Assembly: GCF_020085105.1 (NCBI RefSeq)
Contig: NC_058048.1
Location: 1,136,096-1,200,095, forward strand
Direction: 5' to 3'
Length of the DNA: 64,000 bases
Source: Siniperca chuatsi
Lineage: Eukaryota > Chordata > Actinopteri > Centrarchiformes > Sinipercidae
Shown here: in pieces, positions 30,643 to 40,920 of the stretch
How the letters are laid out: each line of letters starts with the position of its first letter
Numbering within the stretch: position 1 is the stretch's first letter
The notes under the pieces: model-generated
Seen by the model: the letters and a program-made list of their open reading frames with translations, nothing else
Database searches by the model: none
What the model was told of the DNA's origin: nothing
Made by a program: the position numbers and the translations under genes

Positions 30643-31905
30643 CTGTTTGTTCTTCAGTACTCCACTCTATATCTTTCAGTTCTCTGTAGAGTGCAGCAGT
30701 AGCATCTAATGCGCAGACTGGCTCTGGTGGATCGTCAGTAGTTAATAGCTGAATATCCTCAGATCTGATAAAAATCGTGTCAACACACACACACATCCAT
30801 GATTACAGACAGATCACCTATTGTTACTCAACATGAATCCCTGTTGGCATGATTAATGTCCTCTACTTTGTTCTTTATCCCCTGAGACCTCCCCCCTGCC
30901 GCTGGGAATTAATAGCCCTGTATAAGTCCATTGTACTCTACATCACATTCATAGATAAAATATCCTTGATTAGAGACAGTTCACTATTGTTACGCACCTT
31001 GTATCCTGTTCACTACTAAATCTCCTTCATCCACCAACACTGCTTCCCTGCTGCTGATGGAATCCGCAGGCTGTAGAAGGCTCACTGTTCACTCTCCCTG
31101 TTTCAAAGGTGTTACCTGAACGTCCTTCATTCATCAATGCTGCGAGACTCCACGACACCTCCGGGGTCGGTCTCTACAGATGATGCAAAGGGCTGCTCCA
31201 CGTGTACATCATCAGTTATTAAATGGACATTAGCTCTGATAAAAATTAGGAAAAAACCCAAAACTAAATCATCACACACACTCGCATAATTAAAACAACC
31301 GTTGATAAGAGTAAGCACCATTACAAATCGTTCGTCCTGTCCAGCATGGATGTTCTCAGGGGTTATTAACCTGCTGTGCAAATCTACAACTAGTGTTAAG
31401 ACGGAGGCCTCTACTGCTGATGCTAAGGCTTGCAAAAGCAGAGAATCTGTCGTTATTAAAACTATGATAAAAATCACGTTAACACACACACACACAGACA
31501 CATACACACGCTCATAAATAAAACAACCGTTGATAGAATAAGCTAATAAGCAGATATTTAGAGTTACCAACCGCTCGTTCTGTCCAGCGTGAATGTCCTT
31601 GATGGATTTCACAGCCTCTATCAACTCACTGTCCTCTGTCCATGCTGCATAACCTGATTCTGGATGTACCTCTGCAGTTATTAAGTGTCCATTCGCAGAG
31701 CCTATAAATTAGGAAAGATCATATTAACACACAATTTCACACACTTAGATCACATAGTGACACATAGACCTACCTTGTATCCTGTTCAGCACGACTAATC
31801 CCCCCTGAATCTCCTTCATTTACCAATGCTGCTTTCCCACTGTGCGACGCCCTGCCACATATGGTGCCGGCATCTGCAACTGATGCAAAGTCCGACTCAT
31901 GTCAA
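30643..31905 (-). pseudogene. Tandem array of exon-like units, unrecognised gene
   Basis: At least six open segments on the minus strand have splice-like limits: about 31900-31774, 31701-31568, 31461-31325, 31235-31116, 31070-30998 and 30764-30643. Four start just after a tttatcag- or tatag-type acceptor with related residues (SANGHLITAEVHPES; ANVHLITDDVHVEQ; SEDIQLLTTDDPPE; a variant LITTDSLLLQ). Several end with related residues before a GT donor (DIHAGQNER, NIHAGQDER, ISRAEQDTR). Introns share CACACA stretches and the string aaaacaaccgttgat. The units are acidic and contain no domain I recognise. Some have in-frame stops in one frame, so this may be a decayed gene or part of the neighbouring Polinton. 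Confidence 0.4.
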
Positions 31906-31934
31906 TGAAAGATCATGTCAAAACAATCTCTCAG

Positions 31935-32400
31935 AAATAAATCAACAGTAAATACAGACCCAGCTGCAGCTAAATGAACTAACAAAACAAGTAAACGAAA
32001 AAACAAAGACTCAAGCTCCAGTGGTGACAGCAGATCAAGCCCAGACAGTGGCACCACACTGGATCGCTGCCACCAATCCATGTCCATGTCAACCACGCTG
32101 GGCGTACAGGAAGTAATTACTACCCCAGAGCCTAGACACTCCCAGTCCAACCCACAGCTAAACCAAGCTTAAGCTGAAGAGAACATATGTTGGGGTTGTG
32201 ACCAGTCAGGTCACCTCCGGAGAGACTGCCCAACAAATCCATGGCAATGGGGAGCCCAGAGGAGCCTGAGGGGGATCACGCCAGTTGTCTCAACACATCT
32301 ACAAGATGAGCCCACAATAACGGTGACAATACAACACCAGGAACATACTTTCATGGTTGACACAGGAGCATCTTATTCATGCATCAGAAAGCTGGCTCAG
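31935..32400 (+). pseudogene. Retroviral gag nucleocapsid and protease remnants
   Basis: CWGCDQSGHLRRDC at 32188-32229 is a perfect CX2CX4HX4C nucleocapsid knuckle. About 120 bases later FMVDTGASYSC holds the aspartic-protease active site D-T-G-A. The upstream gag part reads VAPHWIAATNPCPCQPRW in another frame. Confidence 0.65.
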
Positions 32401-32589
32401 AGCTCCACCTCTCCAGCTCATCAGTATAGACTATAGGCTTCTCTGGGAAAGTACAAGTAATGCCCCTAACACAGCCGGTCCCGATGCTAATTGCAGGAAA
32501 AACTATTGTTGCACCCCTGCTGTAATCAGACAACACGCCAATCAACTTACTAGGAAGAGACATTTTATGTCCTGTAGCAGGAATGGCAA

Positions 32590-33200
32590 ATGGAAGCCAT
32601 GGATAGAAACCCAACAGGTGAACAGAAGGCTATATTATGTGATCAGCCAAGACATATATATGGACATATAGGACCACAAGGAGCAGTTGCAGCTGTGACA
32701 CTCCCATCCGAGTTGAAAGCATGTTTCAAGTCCACAATTCCAGTCCTCACATTTTGTCACATGACAAAAGGACATGAATCTCGTGAACTTGACCCAATGG
32801 TGAAAGTAGCCCTGCAAGAGCAAGAGTGGGGGCCAACCAAGAACAAGCACATTCACACTTTCTCAGACAAACAGTACCTAAGAATATCTTTAAGAGCATG
32901 TGATGAGACAAAAGCAGAAAAAGTTTTAGTTAACAAAAGAACACCCACACACATGCCACTAACACTAGAACATGAAATCCTATTAAATCAGGTACCAACA
33001 CACGTGTAGTCTAAACATAAGACACGTGGGATTAGTTAAATCAACACAGCCTGTGCATATTAAGTTAAAACCAGGAGCAAGGCTCCCATACTAGAAGCAG
33101 TATCCACCGAAGAAGCACGCTCTGGAAGGAATCTGACCAACAATAGAGGGTCTGGTAAAGGCAGGGGTCAAGCAGGGGTCAAGCCACACTCTAATTTCAT
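32590..33200 (+). pseudogene. Provirus middle region with RT start
   Basis: 32590-33009 is open but unassigned (residues such as VTLPSELKACFKS). About 33065-33190 reads ARLPYLKQYPPKKHALEG then PTIEGLVKAGV, the fingers start of a retroviral RT. The palm is deleted. Confidence 0.5.
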
Positions 33201-33239
33201 GTGAGCATGTGAGGACTTGTATAATCAGTCTATCGCTGC

Positions 33240-33640
33240 AGACCTCACTCTGTTTGGGATGGTTCCTGTTTCAGAGACACTACAGGTAATCATGCTGGTT
33301 ATGCCATTGTGAGATTGAACAAAGATGACACCTACACACAAGTTCAGGCAACTAAGATTGCCCAACCATGTTAAATGAAAGCTTTAACAGCAGCATGTAA
33401 ATTAGCAAAAGGAAAACATCTTAATGTTTATACAGACTCAGCGTACGCTTACGGTGTATGTCATGTTCATGGAAATAGCTGGAAGCAGAGAGGCTTCCTT
33501 AGAGCTGACGGCATGCCAGTCACGCATGGAGCACTCTGAGAAGCGCACTGTTAGATGCATTGCATCCAGCATATCAAAAAATGGACTCTCTGATAGCCAA
33601 AGGGAATAAGATGAAGCTGCAAAACGAGCAGCAGTGAGCA
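33240..33640 (+). pseudogene. Retroviral RNase H remnant
   Basis: Reads LTAACKLAKGKHLNVYTDSA (catalytic Asp in TDSAYA), then GVCHVHGNSWKQRGFLRADG, the usual order at the end of retroviral RT. Frame changes and stops occur on both sides. Confidence 0.6.
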
Positions 33641-33734
33641 ATAGTATAGGTCCTATGTTAGTATCTGAAGAGCCTCTAACAACTCTGTGTTCCCTTATAT
33701 TGGCACAGGATAGGGTCCACCCTCATGTGAAGGA

Positions 33735-34190
33735 GCAGACTTCAGAGCAGTAGCTCAGTTCTTGTGTAGAGAAGTTTTTCTATGGTTTAGTATGCCAGAC
33801 ACATTAAGTTCAGATAATGAAACAGCATTTGCAGCAAAGGCAATAAAAATAGCCTTAAAAATGTTGGGGTTCAAACTAAAATTTGGGTGTGTATATCATC
33901 CCCAATCGCAAGGAACAGTTGAACGAGCTAATAGTACTCTAAAGGCGAAAATAGCTAAGATAATGACAAATAGCAATGGTAAGCTAAATTGGGTAGAATC
34001 TTTACCACTGGTACTAATGTCCATGAGGTCGCAGACTAACAGACTAACGCATCTAACACTGCATGAAATGTGCTCGGGGAGACCAATGCCAGTGCCATAT
34101 CTTAGACGTCCATATGAAGGACCTTCGCTTGAAGCCGGAAGGGAACGGCGATGCACAAGTACTATCATTAGCAACAAGACAGGAAAGTGA
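33735..34190 (+). pseudogene. Retroviral integrase core remnant
   Basis: The open frame 33762-34190 carries MPDTLSSDNETAFAAK (second catalytic Asp), then CVYHPQSQGTVERANSTLK (catalytic Glu in VERAN) and LNWVESLPLVLMSMRSQTN, the strand-helix pattern after the DDE core. The N-terminal zinc domain and the first Asp are lost or shifted. Confidence 0.7.
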
Positions 34191-34989
34191 ATCAGATTCA
34201 GATGATGAATCCACAAGTCAAGCCGCAAGTCCAGAAGAGTGTCAAGGGGCTAGTGAATCAGATCCAGGAGCAGGGCCTTCAGGGTTATCAGAGCAGGAAC
34301 TTTAGGAAGAGAAGATTATGGAAATAAGGAATAGTAATTATAATCTTATCAGTATGAAGACGTTCAGTGCAAAATTTACCAAAATCAGAACCAGTCACAG
34401 AGCAAGAACAGTTGAGTGACTGTGTAGGCAATAGGGGTTTGTGGCAGCACAACAAGGTAAACTGCCACTAAACCAATTAGTTAAGCTCACTTATGTTAGA
34501 ACAATCACATATAACCAAACCGTGACCATAGGCCCCAAAAGCAGTGAAATTGAACAATCTTCCTGCAGACTAGTGGTGCAATGTTGAGGGAGTGGTGAGT
34601 GTGAGTGTGAGTGATTTATATATATATAAATTGTTCAAAAAGCCAATGTACTGATGTTAAATCTAAAAAGTCTATGACTATGCAGGAAGCCACTAAATTT
34701 AGTAGTAAAGCCACACCAGACAGCATACACGTAGAAGTCCACTAGAAGGATTTCATGAGACAGTTGACAAATTAAGAATGTATAAAATAAAGAAAGTTGG
34801 AAAACAATCTGTCCTATCAATGGATGCGCAGCCCAGCAAGTAAGTTCACAGTCTTGTGTAACATGCTATAACTCTAGAAGGATTCCTCAAATGATGCCCA
34901 TTCCAAGTTTTGATGCAGACACATCTGATTTGTTTTGCATTGTGTAGTGAAGATGGAGGAGGTTATCAGGGATGGAGTGATGACATGCA

Positions 34990-35270
34990 GGTGTGCCCTA
35001 GAATCTTGAAAGATGAATTGGAGTCTTGGGTACCTGGGACACTTAGCAAATGTGATTTGGTTGTGTGATGACGGCAAACAGGTAAAAGTAGTATTGCCAG
35101 AAAATTGGATGGCAATATGCACACCAGTAATGTTAACAGGGTACCAGCCGAAATGTGTTCCAGGCCCCTTAGGAGCAGGACCAGCCCCAGGACCAATGCC
35201 AGGACCAGCTCCACAACCAATGATGAGGCCCCCCATCCCAGGACCACCAGATGCACGATGGATGACTCAC
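34990..35270 (+). pseudogene. Possible env fragment and proline-rich repeat
   Basis: NVIWLCDDGKQVKVVLPENW followed by a C-x-P-V-x-L segment resembles a surface-protein patch in fish endogenous retroviruses. It is followed by a P/G/A repeat (GPGPAP-type). Weak evidence. Confidence 0.35.
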
Positions 35271-35599
35271 GCTTAGAACCATTGGAGCAAGTGGTGCTAG
35301 CTCAGACGGGACCAAGTCAATGTGCCCCCCCTTCGCTACTGCACCAGCTGCTCATGGCAGAGGGGCCAGTCCTACACCCAGAGATATATATATTATTACT
35401 CCATCGCTTACCCCTACCACTTCATCCACACCAGCAGACCAGGACATAAAATGGATACACCAGGAGGACCACTAACACCAGCCTGATGTGGATCCACAAC
35501 CACAGCCTTCCATGAGCACTGCTGGCCAGGCTCAACCCACCAATATAGGATCAAGTATTATCGACACCAGAAGAGAGTGTACTGTTACCACAAACGATC

Positions 35600-36017
35600 T
35601 GTCACGGGATAACAGACAGAGGACACCGAGATGGATGGGAATATCTTTATTTTGACGACAGCCAGAAGTGGAGAGTGTGGAGATAGGTCGAGTGGATCTG
35701 GGGAAGTCACTGGAGGGACTCCACAGGAAACTGGTGAAGTCACAGAAGACTGGTGAAGCCACGGAAGACTTGAGACAGGAGTAACACAGTAAAACAGGGG
35801 AAAGTACTGGAAAGTACTGGAAATAGCTGAGAACAGATTCAATAGATCCTGGAATAGTCTGGTGCATTGAGTCCTAAACACGAACGAGGTCAGACACTGA
35901 GTGTGGAGAGTGGAGTGGTTTTATACTGGGTGTGATTGGGGCTGATTGAGGGCAGGAGTGTAATTAGAAGCAGGTGTGGGTGATTACGGGCTGGTGAGGA
36001 CATGACAGGCTGTGACA
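35600..36017 (-). repeat. 3' LTR of a minus-strand gypsy-like element
   Basis: Minus strand begins TGTCACAGCCTG (36017) and ends CCCGTGACA (35600). Directly upstream (36018-36030 on the plus strand, gtaccccccctcc) the minus strand is a polypurine tract, as expected before a 3' LTR. Structure resembles the LTRs at 40103-40535 and 21202-21754. Confidence 0.75.
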
Positions 36018-36843
36018 GTACCCCCCCTCCACGGCCAGCTCCCGAGGGCCGAAACCCCCCTCCCCCCGACGCAGTGGCCCGCTCCCCAGGAGCAAGCCAA
36101 TCCGGGGAGCCGGCCGGAGTCCAGTCACGTCGGGCAGACGACCAGGAGCTTGGAGACGGGTGGAGCCGGTCACGTCGGGTGGACGACCAGGAGCTTGGAG
36201 ACGGGTGGAGCCCAACGCCTCGGGCGGACGACCAGGAGCTTGGAGAGGGTTGGAAACCGTCGCGGACTCTGACGGACGACCAAGGGCTTGGAGACGGCTG
36301 GAAAACATTGTGGACTCTGGCAGACGACCAGGGGCTTGGAGACGGCTGGAAACCATCGCGGACTCTGGCGGACGACCAGGGGTTTGGAGACAGCTGGAAA
36401 CCGTCGCTGACTCTGGCTGACTGCTGACCTCCGGGCTGGAAACCGTCGCGGACTCTGGCTGACTGCTGACCTCCGGGCTGGAAACCGTCGCAGACTCTGG
36501 TGGACGACCAGGGGCTTGGAGACGGCTGGAAACCGTCGCGGACTGTGGCGGACGACCAGGGGTTTGGAGACGGCTGGAAACCGTCGCGGACGAACAGGGG
36601 CTTGGGGACAGCTGGAAACCGTCACTGACTCTGGCTGACTGCTGACCTCCGGGCTGGAAACCGTCGCGGACTCTGGCTGACTGCTGACCTCCGGGCTGGA
36701 AACCATCGCGGACTCTGGCTGACTGCTGACCTCCGGGCTGGAAACCGGAGCGGAGACTGGCGACTCTGGTGGCCGGACCTCCGGGCTGGAAACGGGAGAG
36801 GAGACTGGTGACTCTGGCGGCCGGACCTCTGGGCTGACACCGA
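36018..36843 (-). mobile_element. Internal tail of a gypsy-like element: tandem repeats and polypurine tract
   Basis: About 45-bp GC-rich units (ggctggaaaccgtcgcggac and variants), open in several frames (minus frame SSPEVSSQPES). Ends abruptly at about 36843 where an L2 LINE begins; the rest of the element and its 5' LTR are absent. Confidence 0.65.
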
Positions 36844-38320
36844 CACCATTGACCATCACATGAAATTACAGAGACTGGAACATGTAATTGGCATTAAAGG
36901 AACCGCACTAAGCTGGTTTAAATCCTATCTATCAGATTGATCTCAGTTTGTACATGTTAACGGAGAGTCCTCCGTGCACGCCAAAGTTAGTCACGGAGTT
37001 CCACTAGGTTCTGTGCCTGGACCGATTCTATTCACCTTATATATGCTTCCTCTAGGCAATATAATTAGGAAACACTCCATAAACTTTCATTGCTATGCAG
37101 ATGATACCCAATTATATCTATCGATCAAGCCAGATGAAACTAACCAGTTAACTAAACTAAAGTTATTGTACTTGGTCCCAAACACCGCCGAGACACATTA
37201 TCTAAAGATATAGTTACTCTAGATGGCATTGTACTGGCCTCCAGCAACACCGTAAGGAACAGAGTTATCTTTGATCAGGATTTATTCTTTAACTCCCACA
37301 TGAAACAAATTTCAAGGACTGCCTTTTTTCACCTATGTAACATTGCAAAAATCAGGCACATCCTGTCTCAAAATGATGCCGAAAAATTTGTGCACGCATT
37401 TGTTACTTCTAGGCTGGACTATTGCAATTCCTTATTATTAGGCTGCCCAAATAAGTTCCTTAAGACTCTCCAGTTGATCCAGAATGCTGTGGCACGTGTA
37501 CTGACAAGAACTAGGAAAAGAGATCATATTTCTCCAATATTAGCTTCTCTGCACTGGCTCCCTGTAAAATCCAGAATAGAATTTAAAATCCTTCTCCTCA
37601 CCTACAAAGCTCTTTATGGTCTGGCACCATCATATCTTAAAAAGCTCACAATACCTTATTACCCGACTAGAACACTGCGCTCCCAGAATGCGGGGTTACT
37701 TGTGTTTCCTAGAGTCTCCAAAAGTAGAATGGGAGCCAGAGCCTTCAGTTATCAAGCTCCTCTCCTGTGGACTCAGACCCTAGTTTGGGTTCGGGAGGCA
37801 GACACCATCTCCACATTTAAGAGTAGGCTTAAGACTTTCCTCTTTGATAAAGCTTATAGTTAGGGCTGGCTTGGGTGAGCCCTGAACCATCCCTTAGTTA
37901 TGCTTCTATAGGCCTAGACTGCTGGGAGACTTCCCCTGATGCACCTCTTTCCTCTCTCCCTCTCCATCTGTATGCATTTTTATCCCATTACTGCATGTTA
38001 CTAACTCAACATCTTTGCTCTCCCGTAGTTTTGTGCTTTCTCGTTTCTCTCCTCTCTCCTTCTGTCCTTCAGCAGGTATTTCTGCCTCCGGAGCTGCAGA
38101 GACTTGATCAGTCACTTTGGGCCGCTTGCTGCTCCCGTGTTTTTCTGCTCAACGGCTGCTGCTGCAGTTGTTGGTGTTGGCTCTGTTACTGGTACTGACG
38201 TTATTTTTCCTATAGCTGTCATTCCTATTATTACTAATTTATTAATATTAACACTACAACTACTATTCTACTATTTAAAAAAAAACAATTATTACCACTT
38301 CTATAAACATTGACAGTTGT
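36844..38320 (+). mobile_element. L2-type LINE: RT and C-terminal region, 3' end
   Basis: From 36844 the plus strand reads the RT in broken frames: a decayed front part with [29 protein letters not shown] (palm B), [16 protein letters not shown] (palm C with ADD), a deletion, then 37300-37863 open with RTAFFHLCNIAKIRHILSQ, LDYCNSLLLGCPNK, RDHISPILASLHWLPVKSRI and a C-terminus FKSRLKTFLFDKAYS. These are standard fish L2 signatures. The 3' untranslated part (to about 38320) includes cagcaggtatttctgcctcc, found inverted at 40890-40920. 5' truncated. Confidence 0.85.
37300..37863 (+). pseudogene. L2 ORF2 C-terminal region
   Basis: 187 codons open to a stop at 37861. This is the post-palm RT and C-terminal domain; it lacks the RT N-terminus, so it is a fragment despite the intact frame. 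Confidence 0.8.
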
Positions 38321-38950
38321 ACTCTGATCTTTAACTGCCAGTATTCCTTGTTGCCCCTTTTTGCTACTGAAGGGTGATGGTTAATAATGGCTCTGTGTCA
38401 GGTTTCAGGTATGTCTGAAGATGAGATTACTAATTTCTCCATTTTTAGAAATAACAAAAAGGGTTTCTGGCTGTCCCTTAAGAAGCTCCTGTTAGAATGT
38501 GCTTCTCCTTGTATCATTTTTAATGTCTGGTGGGTAGTGTATGTTGATGATGTCTCTCATGCTCTGTTCTGGGCAGTGGTTAGCTGCTGTTTTGAATGGC
38601 TCATTGGTCAGGTTTCTTTGAATAACGAACGAAAGAAAAAAGAAAAAACAAAATGCCTGCTTTCCAGTTACTACTGTTAGCATCCACTGCAAGCTTTCAA
38701 CTGCCACAGATTCTAACTGATTCCAATTGTCACTGTTTGACTTCAGCTCAAATGGCTTATCTGAGTTATTCTCAGTCTCTTTGTAACACTTGAACAAACA
38801 ACTATAATTTAGGTTTTCAACAGTTCAGGGGTGTTGTTTCTTCTATTAGTTAGTCATTAGTTAGTTAGCAACAAGCTCCTGCTAGCTCTCATCACATGCT
38901 CTTTGGGGAATTTTCTTGTTTTTCCTCTTGTCCAGTTTGACGTTCCTGTT
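38321..38950. other. No gene seen
   Basis: AT-rich sequence after the L2 3' end. A short plus frame at 38387-38680 has no recognisable domain. Confidence 0.5.
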
Positions 38951-39045
38951 CAATTAAATGAAATTAAATTTTATTTATATAGCACCAATTCATAACAGAA
39001 GTTATCTCATTGTACTTGTACTATAGAACAGGTCTAGACCATACT

Positions 39046-39250
39046 TGTTACGGTTACAGACAGGCAGGGGACACCGAGGTGGACAGGAATGTTCTTTATT
39101 AGATGATAGCCAGGAGTGGAGAGTGTGGAGAAAGGGAAAGTCTGTAGGAGGGAGATCACTGGATGTAGGGAGGTCACTGGAGGACCACTGTAGAGCCACA
39201 GGAGACTGGAGGGACCAAAGGAGACTGGAGAAACCACAGGAGCTGGGACC
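39046..39250 (-). repeat. 3' LTR, outer half missing
   Basis: Matches the inner end of the LTR at 40103. Beyond about 39250 the similarity stops and GC-rich internal repeat sequence begins. Confidence 0.7.
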
Positions 39251-39532
39251 AGGGTGGAGCTGGTCACCTCGGGTGGTCGACCAGGAGCTGGGACCCTCTG
39301 GAGGGAGGCGGCGACGGCGATGGCTGGGGCCCTCTGGAGGAAGGTGGCGACAGCGACGGCTGGGACCTTCTGGAGGCAGGCGGCGACGGTGAAGGCTGGG
39401 ACCCTCTGGAGGCCTACCAGCAGGACGGGGAGCCGGCGGCTGGGCCTCAGAACTGGACGCTGGCAGCGGCGGCTGGGCCTCGGGACTGGACGCTGGCGGC
39501 AGCGGCTGGGCCTCGGGACTGGTGGTTGGAGG

Positions 39533-40078
39533 TCACTGCGATCCAACGGGGACTGGAGGAGGCGGGCAGCTGGGAGGCAGAACAGGTGAGCAGCTGGGGA
39601 GTGGAGAAGTAGAGAAGATTAGAGGCCGCAGAGCTGGAACTGGCGGAGGCTGCTTTGGCCACAGAGCTGGAACTGGAGGTGGCGGCGATGGAGCAGGCGA
39701 GTCAAACTCCTTTCTAAGGAGCCATACGAATTGGCCAAACGATTGTGTGACTGCCTCACCTCTCAACCAGATGTCGGTCACCCAGAGGAGCGCCGGTCCG
39801 TGGAGCCACGACACCAAGAAGGCCACCCTGGATCGCTCAGTGGGGTACAGGTGTGGCCATAGGCTGAAGACCAGGGAACACCGCAACACGAATCCCTCGC
39901 AGTCATCCTCCGAGCCGGAGAAGGTTTGCAGCTGCTCGGTCAGGCTGAAAGCCAGAGAGGTTGCTGGAGGGTCTGAGGAGGCGCTGGTGGGTGTGACTGG
40001 TGGTGGATGGGAAAGGAGATGGCACCGAATAGCATCTTCCAGGTCCGGGAAGGGGTCGTCGGGGAAGCTGGCTATCAT
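39533..40078 (-). CDS. Gypsy-type gag protein, N-terminal and core part
   Basis: 181 codons, open. After a leader (MIASFPDDPFPDLEDA) residues about 50-125 carry the retrotransposon gag core: FSGSEDDCEGFVLRCSLVF, then YPTERSRVAFLVSWLHGPAL and LWVTDIW, the helix pattern shared by Ty3/gypsy (sushi-type) gag proteins. The C-terminus is proline-rich (PAPSPPPPVPAL) with no zinc knuckle before the stop. Gag packages the element RNA. The start ATG lies 25 bases inside the 5' LTR end, which is plausible. A frame continuing past 39533 in another phase would hold the repeat region. Confidence 0.65.
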   Translation of the reverse strand: MIASFPDDPFPDLEDAIRCHLLSHPPPVTPTSASSDPPATSLAFSLTEQLQTFSGSEDDCEGFVLRCSLVFSLWPHLYPTERSRVAFLVSWLHGPALLWVTDIWLRGEAVTQSFGQFVWLLRKEFDSPAPSPPPPVPALWPKQPPPVPALRPLIFSTSPLPSCSPVLPPSCPPPPVPVGSQ

Positions 40079-40102
40079 CCTTACTGTTGGATCGAACCTT
40101 CA

Positions 40103-40535
40103 GTTACGGTTACAGACAGGCAGGGGACACCGAGGTGGACAGGAATGTTCTTTATTAGATAATAGCCAGGAGTGGAGAGTGTGGAGAAAGGGAAAGTCTG
40201 TAGGAGGGAGATCACTGGATGTAGGGAGGTCACTGGAGGACCACTGTAGAGCCACGGGAGACTGGAGAAACCACAGGAGACTGGAGAAACCACAGGAGAC
40301 TGGAGAAACCACAGGAGACTGGAGAAACCACAGAGGACTGGAGAAACCACGGGAGACTGGAATGAAGCGATCTAGCAATGGGTTGAGGAGTCCTATGTCT
40401 GAACGAGGTCGGACACTGACTGAGGTGATTAGTGTGTTTTTGTACCGGCTGTGATTGGGACTGATCGGGAGCAGGAGTGTGATTGGGAGCAGGTGTGGGT
40501 GATTAGTGGCTGTGAGGCCTAGCATATCTGTGACA
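40103..40535 (-). repeat. 5' LTR of the 39046-40535 element
   Basis: Minus strand begins TGTCACAGATATGC. Bases 40103-40260 match 39048-39205. Four 18-bp units (ggagactggagaaaccaca type) lie at about 40256-40350. Confidence 0.75.
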
Positions 40536-40739
40536 GTACTCTTTATAATATTATTTACAGAGACCCAACTATTTCCACCGGTGGCAAGGAAAAACTTTCT
40601 TTTAAGAGGCAGAAACCTCGAACAGAACCAGACTCAGGGTGGGCAGCCATCTGCTGCTATCGGTTGGGTTGAGAGAGAGCAAGAGATAAGAGAGCATACA
40701 GTAGCACATTGCAAATTCCACAAAGAATTTTTAAATAAC

Positions 40740-40920
40740 AATAATGTAATAATAATTTTAAAAATAATAAAATAATAATAGTAATAACAATGATAGGAAT
40801 AATAATGATAAAAATAGTAATAAGACTAATAATAATTGTAGAAGCGTTTGTCGAGCAGGAACATGGGAGTAGGAGCAGCCCGCAATCATAAATCCAGCTC
40901 CGGAGGCAGAAATACCTGCT
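40740..40920 (-). mobile_element. L2 3'-end fragment with AAT-rich tail
   Basis: The minus strand at 40920-40890 reads cagcaggtatttctgcctcc and ggagctg, identical to the L2 3' untranslated region at 38070-38095. It ends in AATAAT-rich simple sequence (40738-40845). Confidence 0.65.

Larger units (their letters stand above)
31930..35270 (+). mobile_element. Decayed retrovirus-like provirus (gag-pol-env remnants)
   Basis: Plus-strand remnants in order: a gag end with zinc knuckle (32188-32229), protease (about 32350), RT start (about 33065-33190), RNase H (about 33290-33610), integrase (about 33735-34190), and an env-like patch (about 35013-35160). Order and motifs are those of retroviral pol. 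Most of the RT is deleted and no LTR pair was found. The copy has many stops and cannot produce a virus. Confidence 0.7.
39046..40535 (-). mobile_element. Non-autonomous gypsy-like LTR element with gag only
   Basis: Flanked by atact (39041-39045) and gtact (40536-40540), a 5-bp duplication with one mismatch. On the minus strand: complete 5' LTR (40535-40103), gag frame 40078-39533, a proline-rich GC-rich stretch, and a 3' LTR (about 39250-39046) that lacks its outer half. No pol. Confidence 0.75.
38955..40720 (+). mobile_element. LINE 3'-tail repeat split by a gypsy-like element
   Basis: 38955-39045 (ttttatttatatagcaccaa and following) and 40541-40720 (gagacccaactatttccacc, cgaacagaaccagactcagg) are the two halves of one common teleost repeat, the 3' tail of L2-type LINEs. 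The LTR element at 39046-40535 separates them. Confidence 0.6.
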
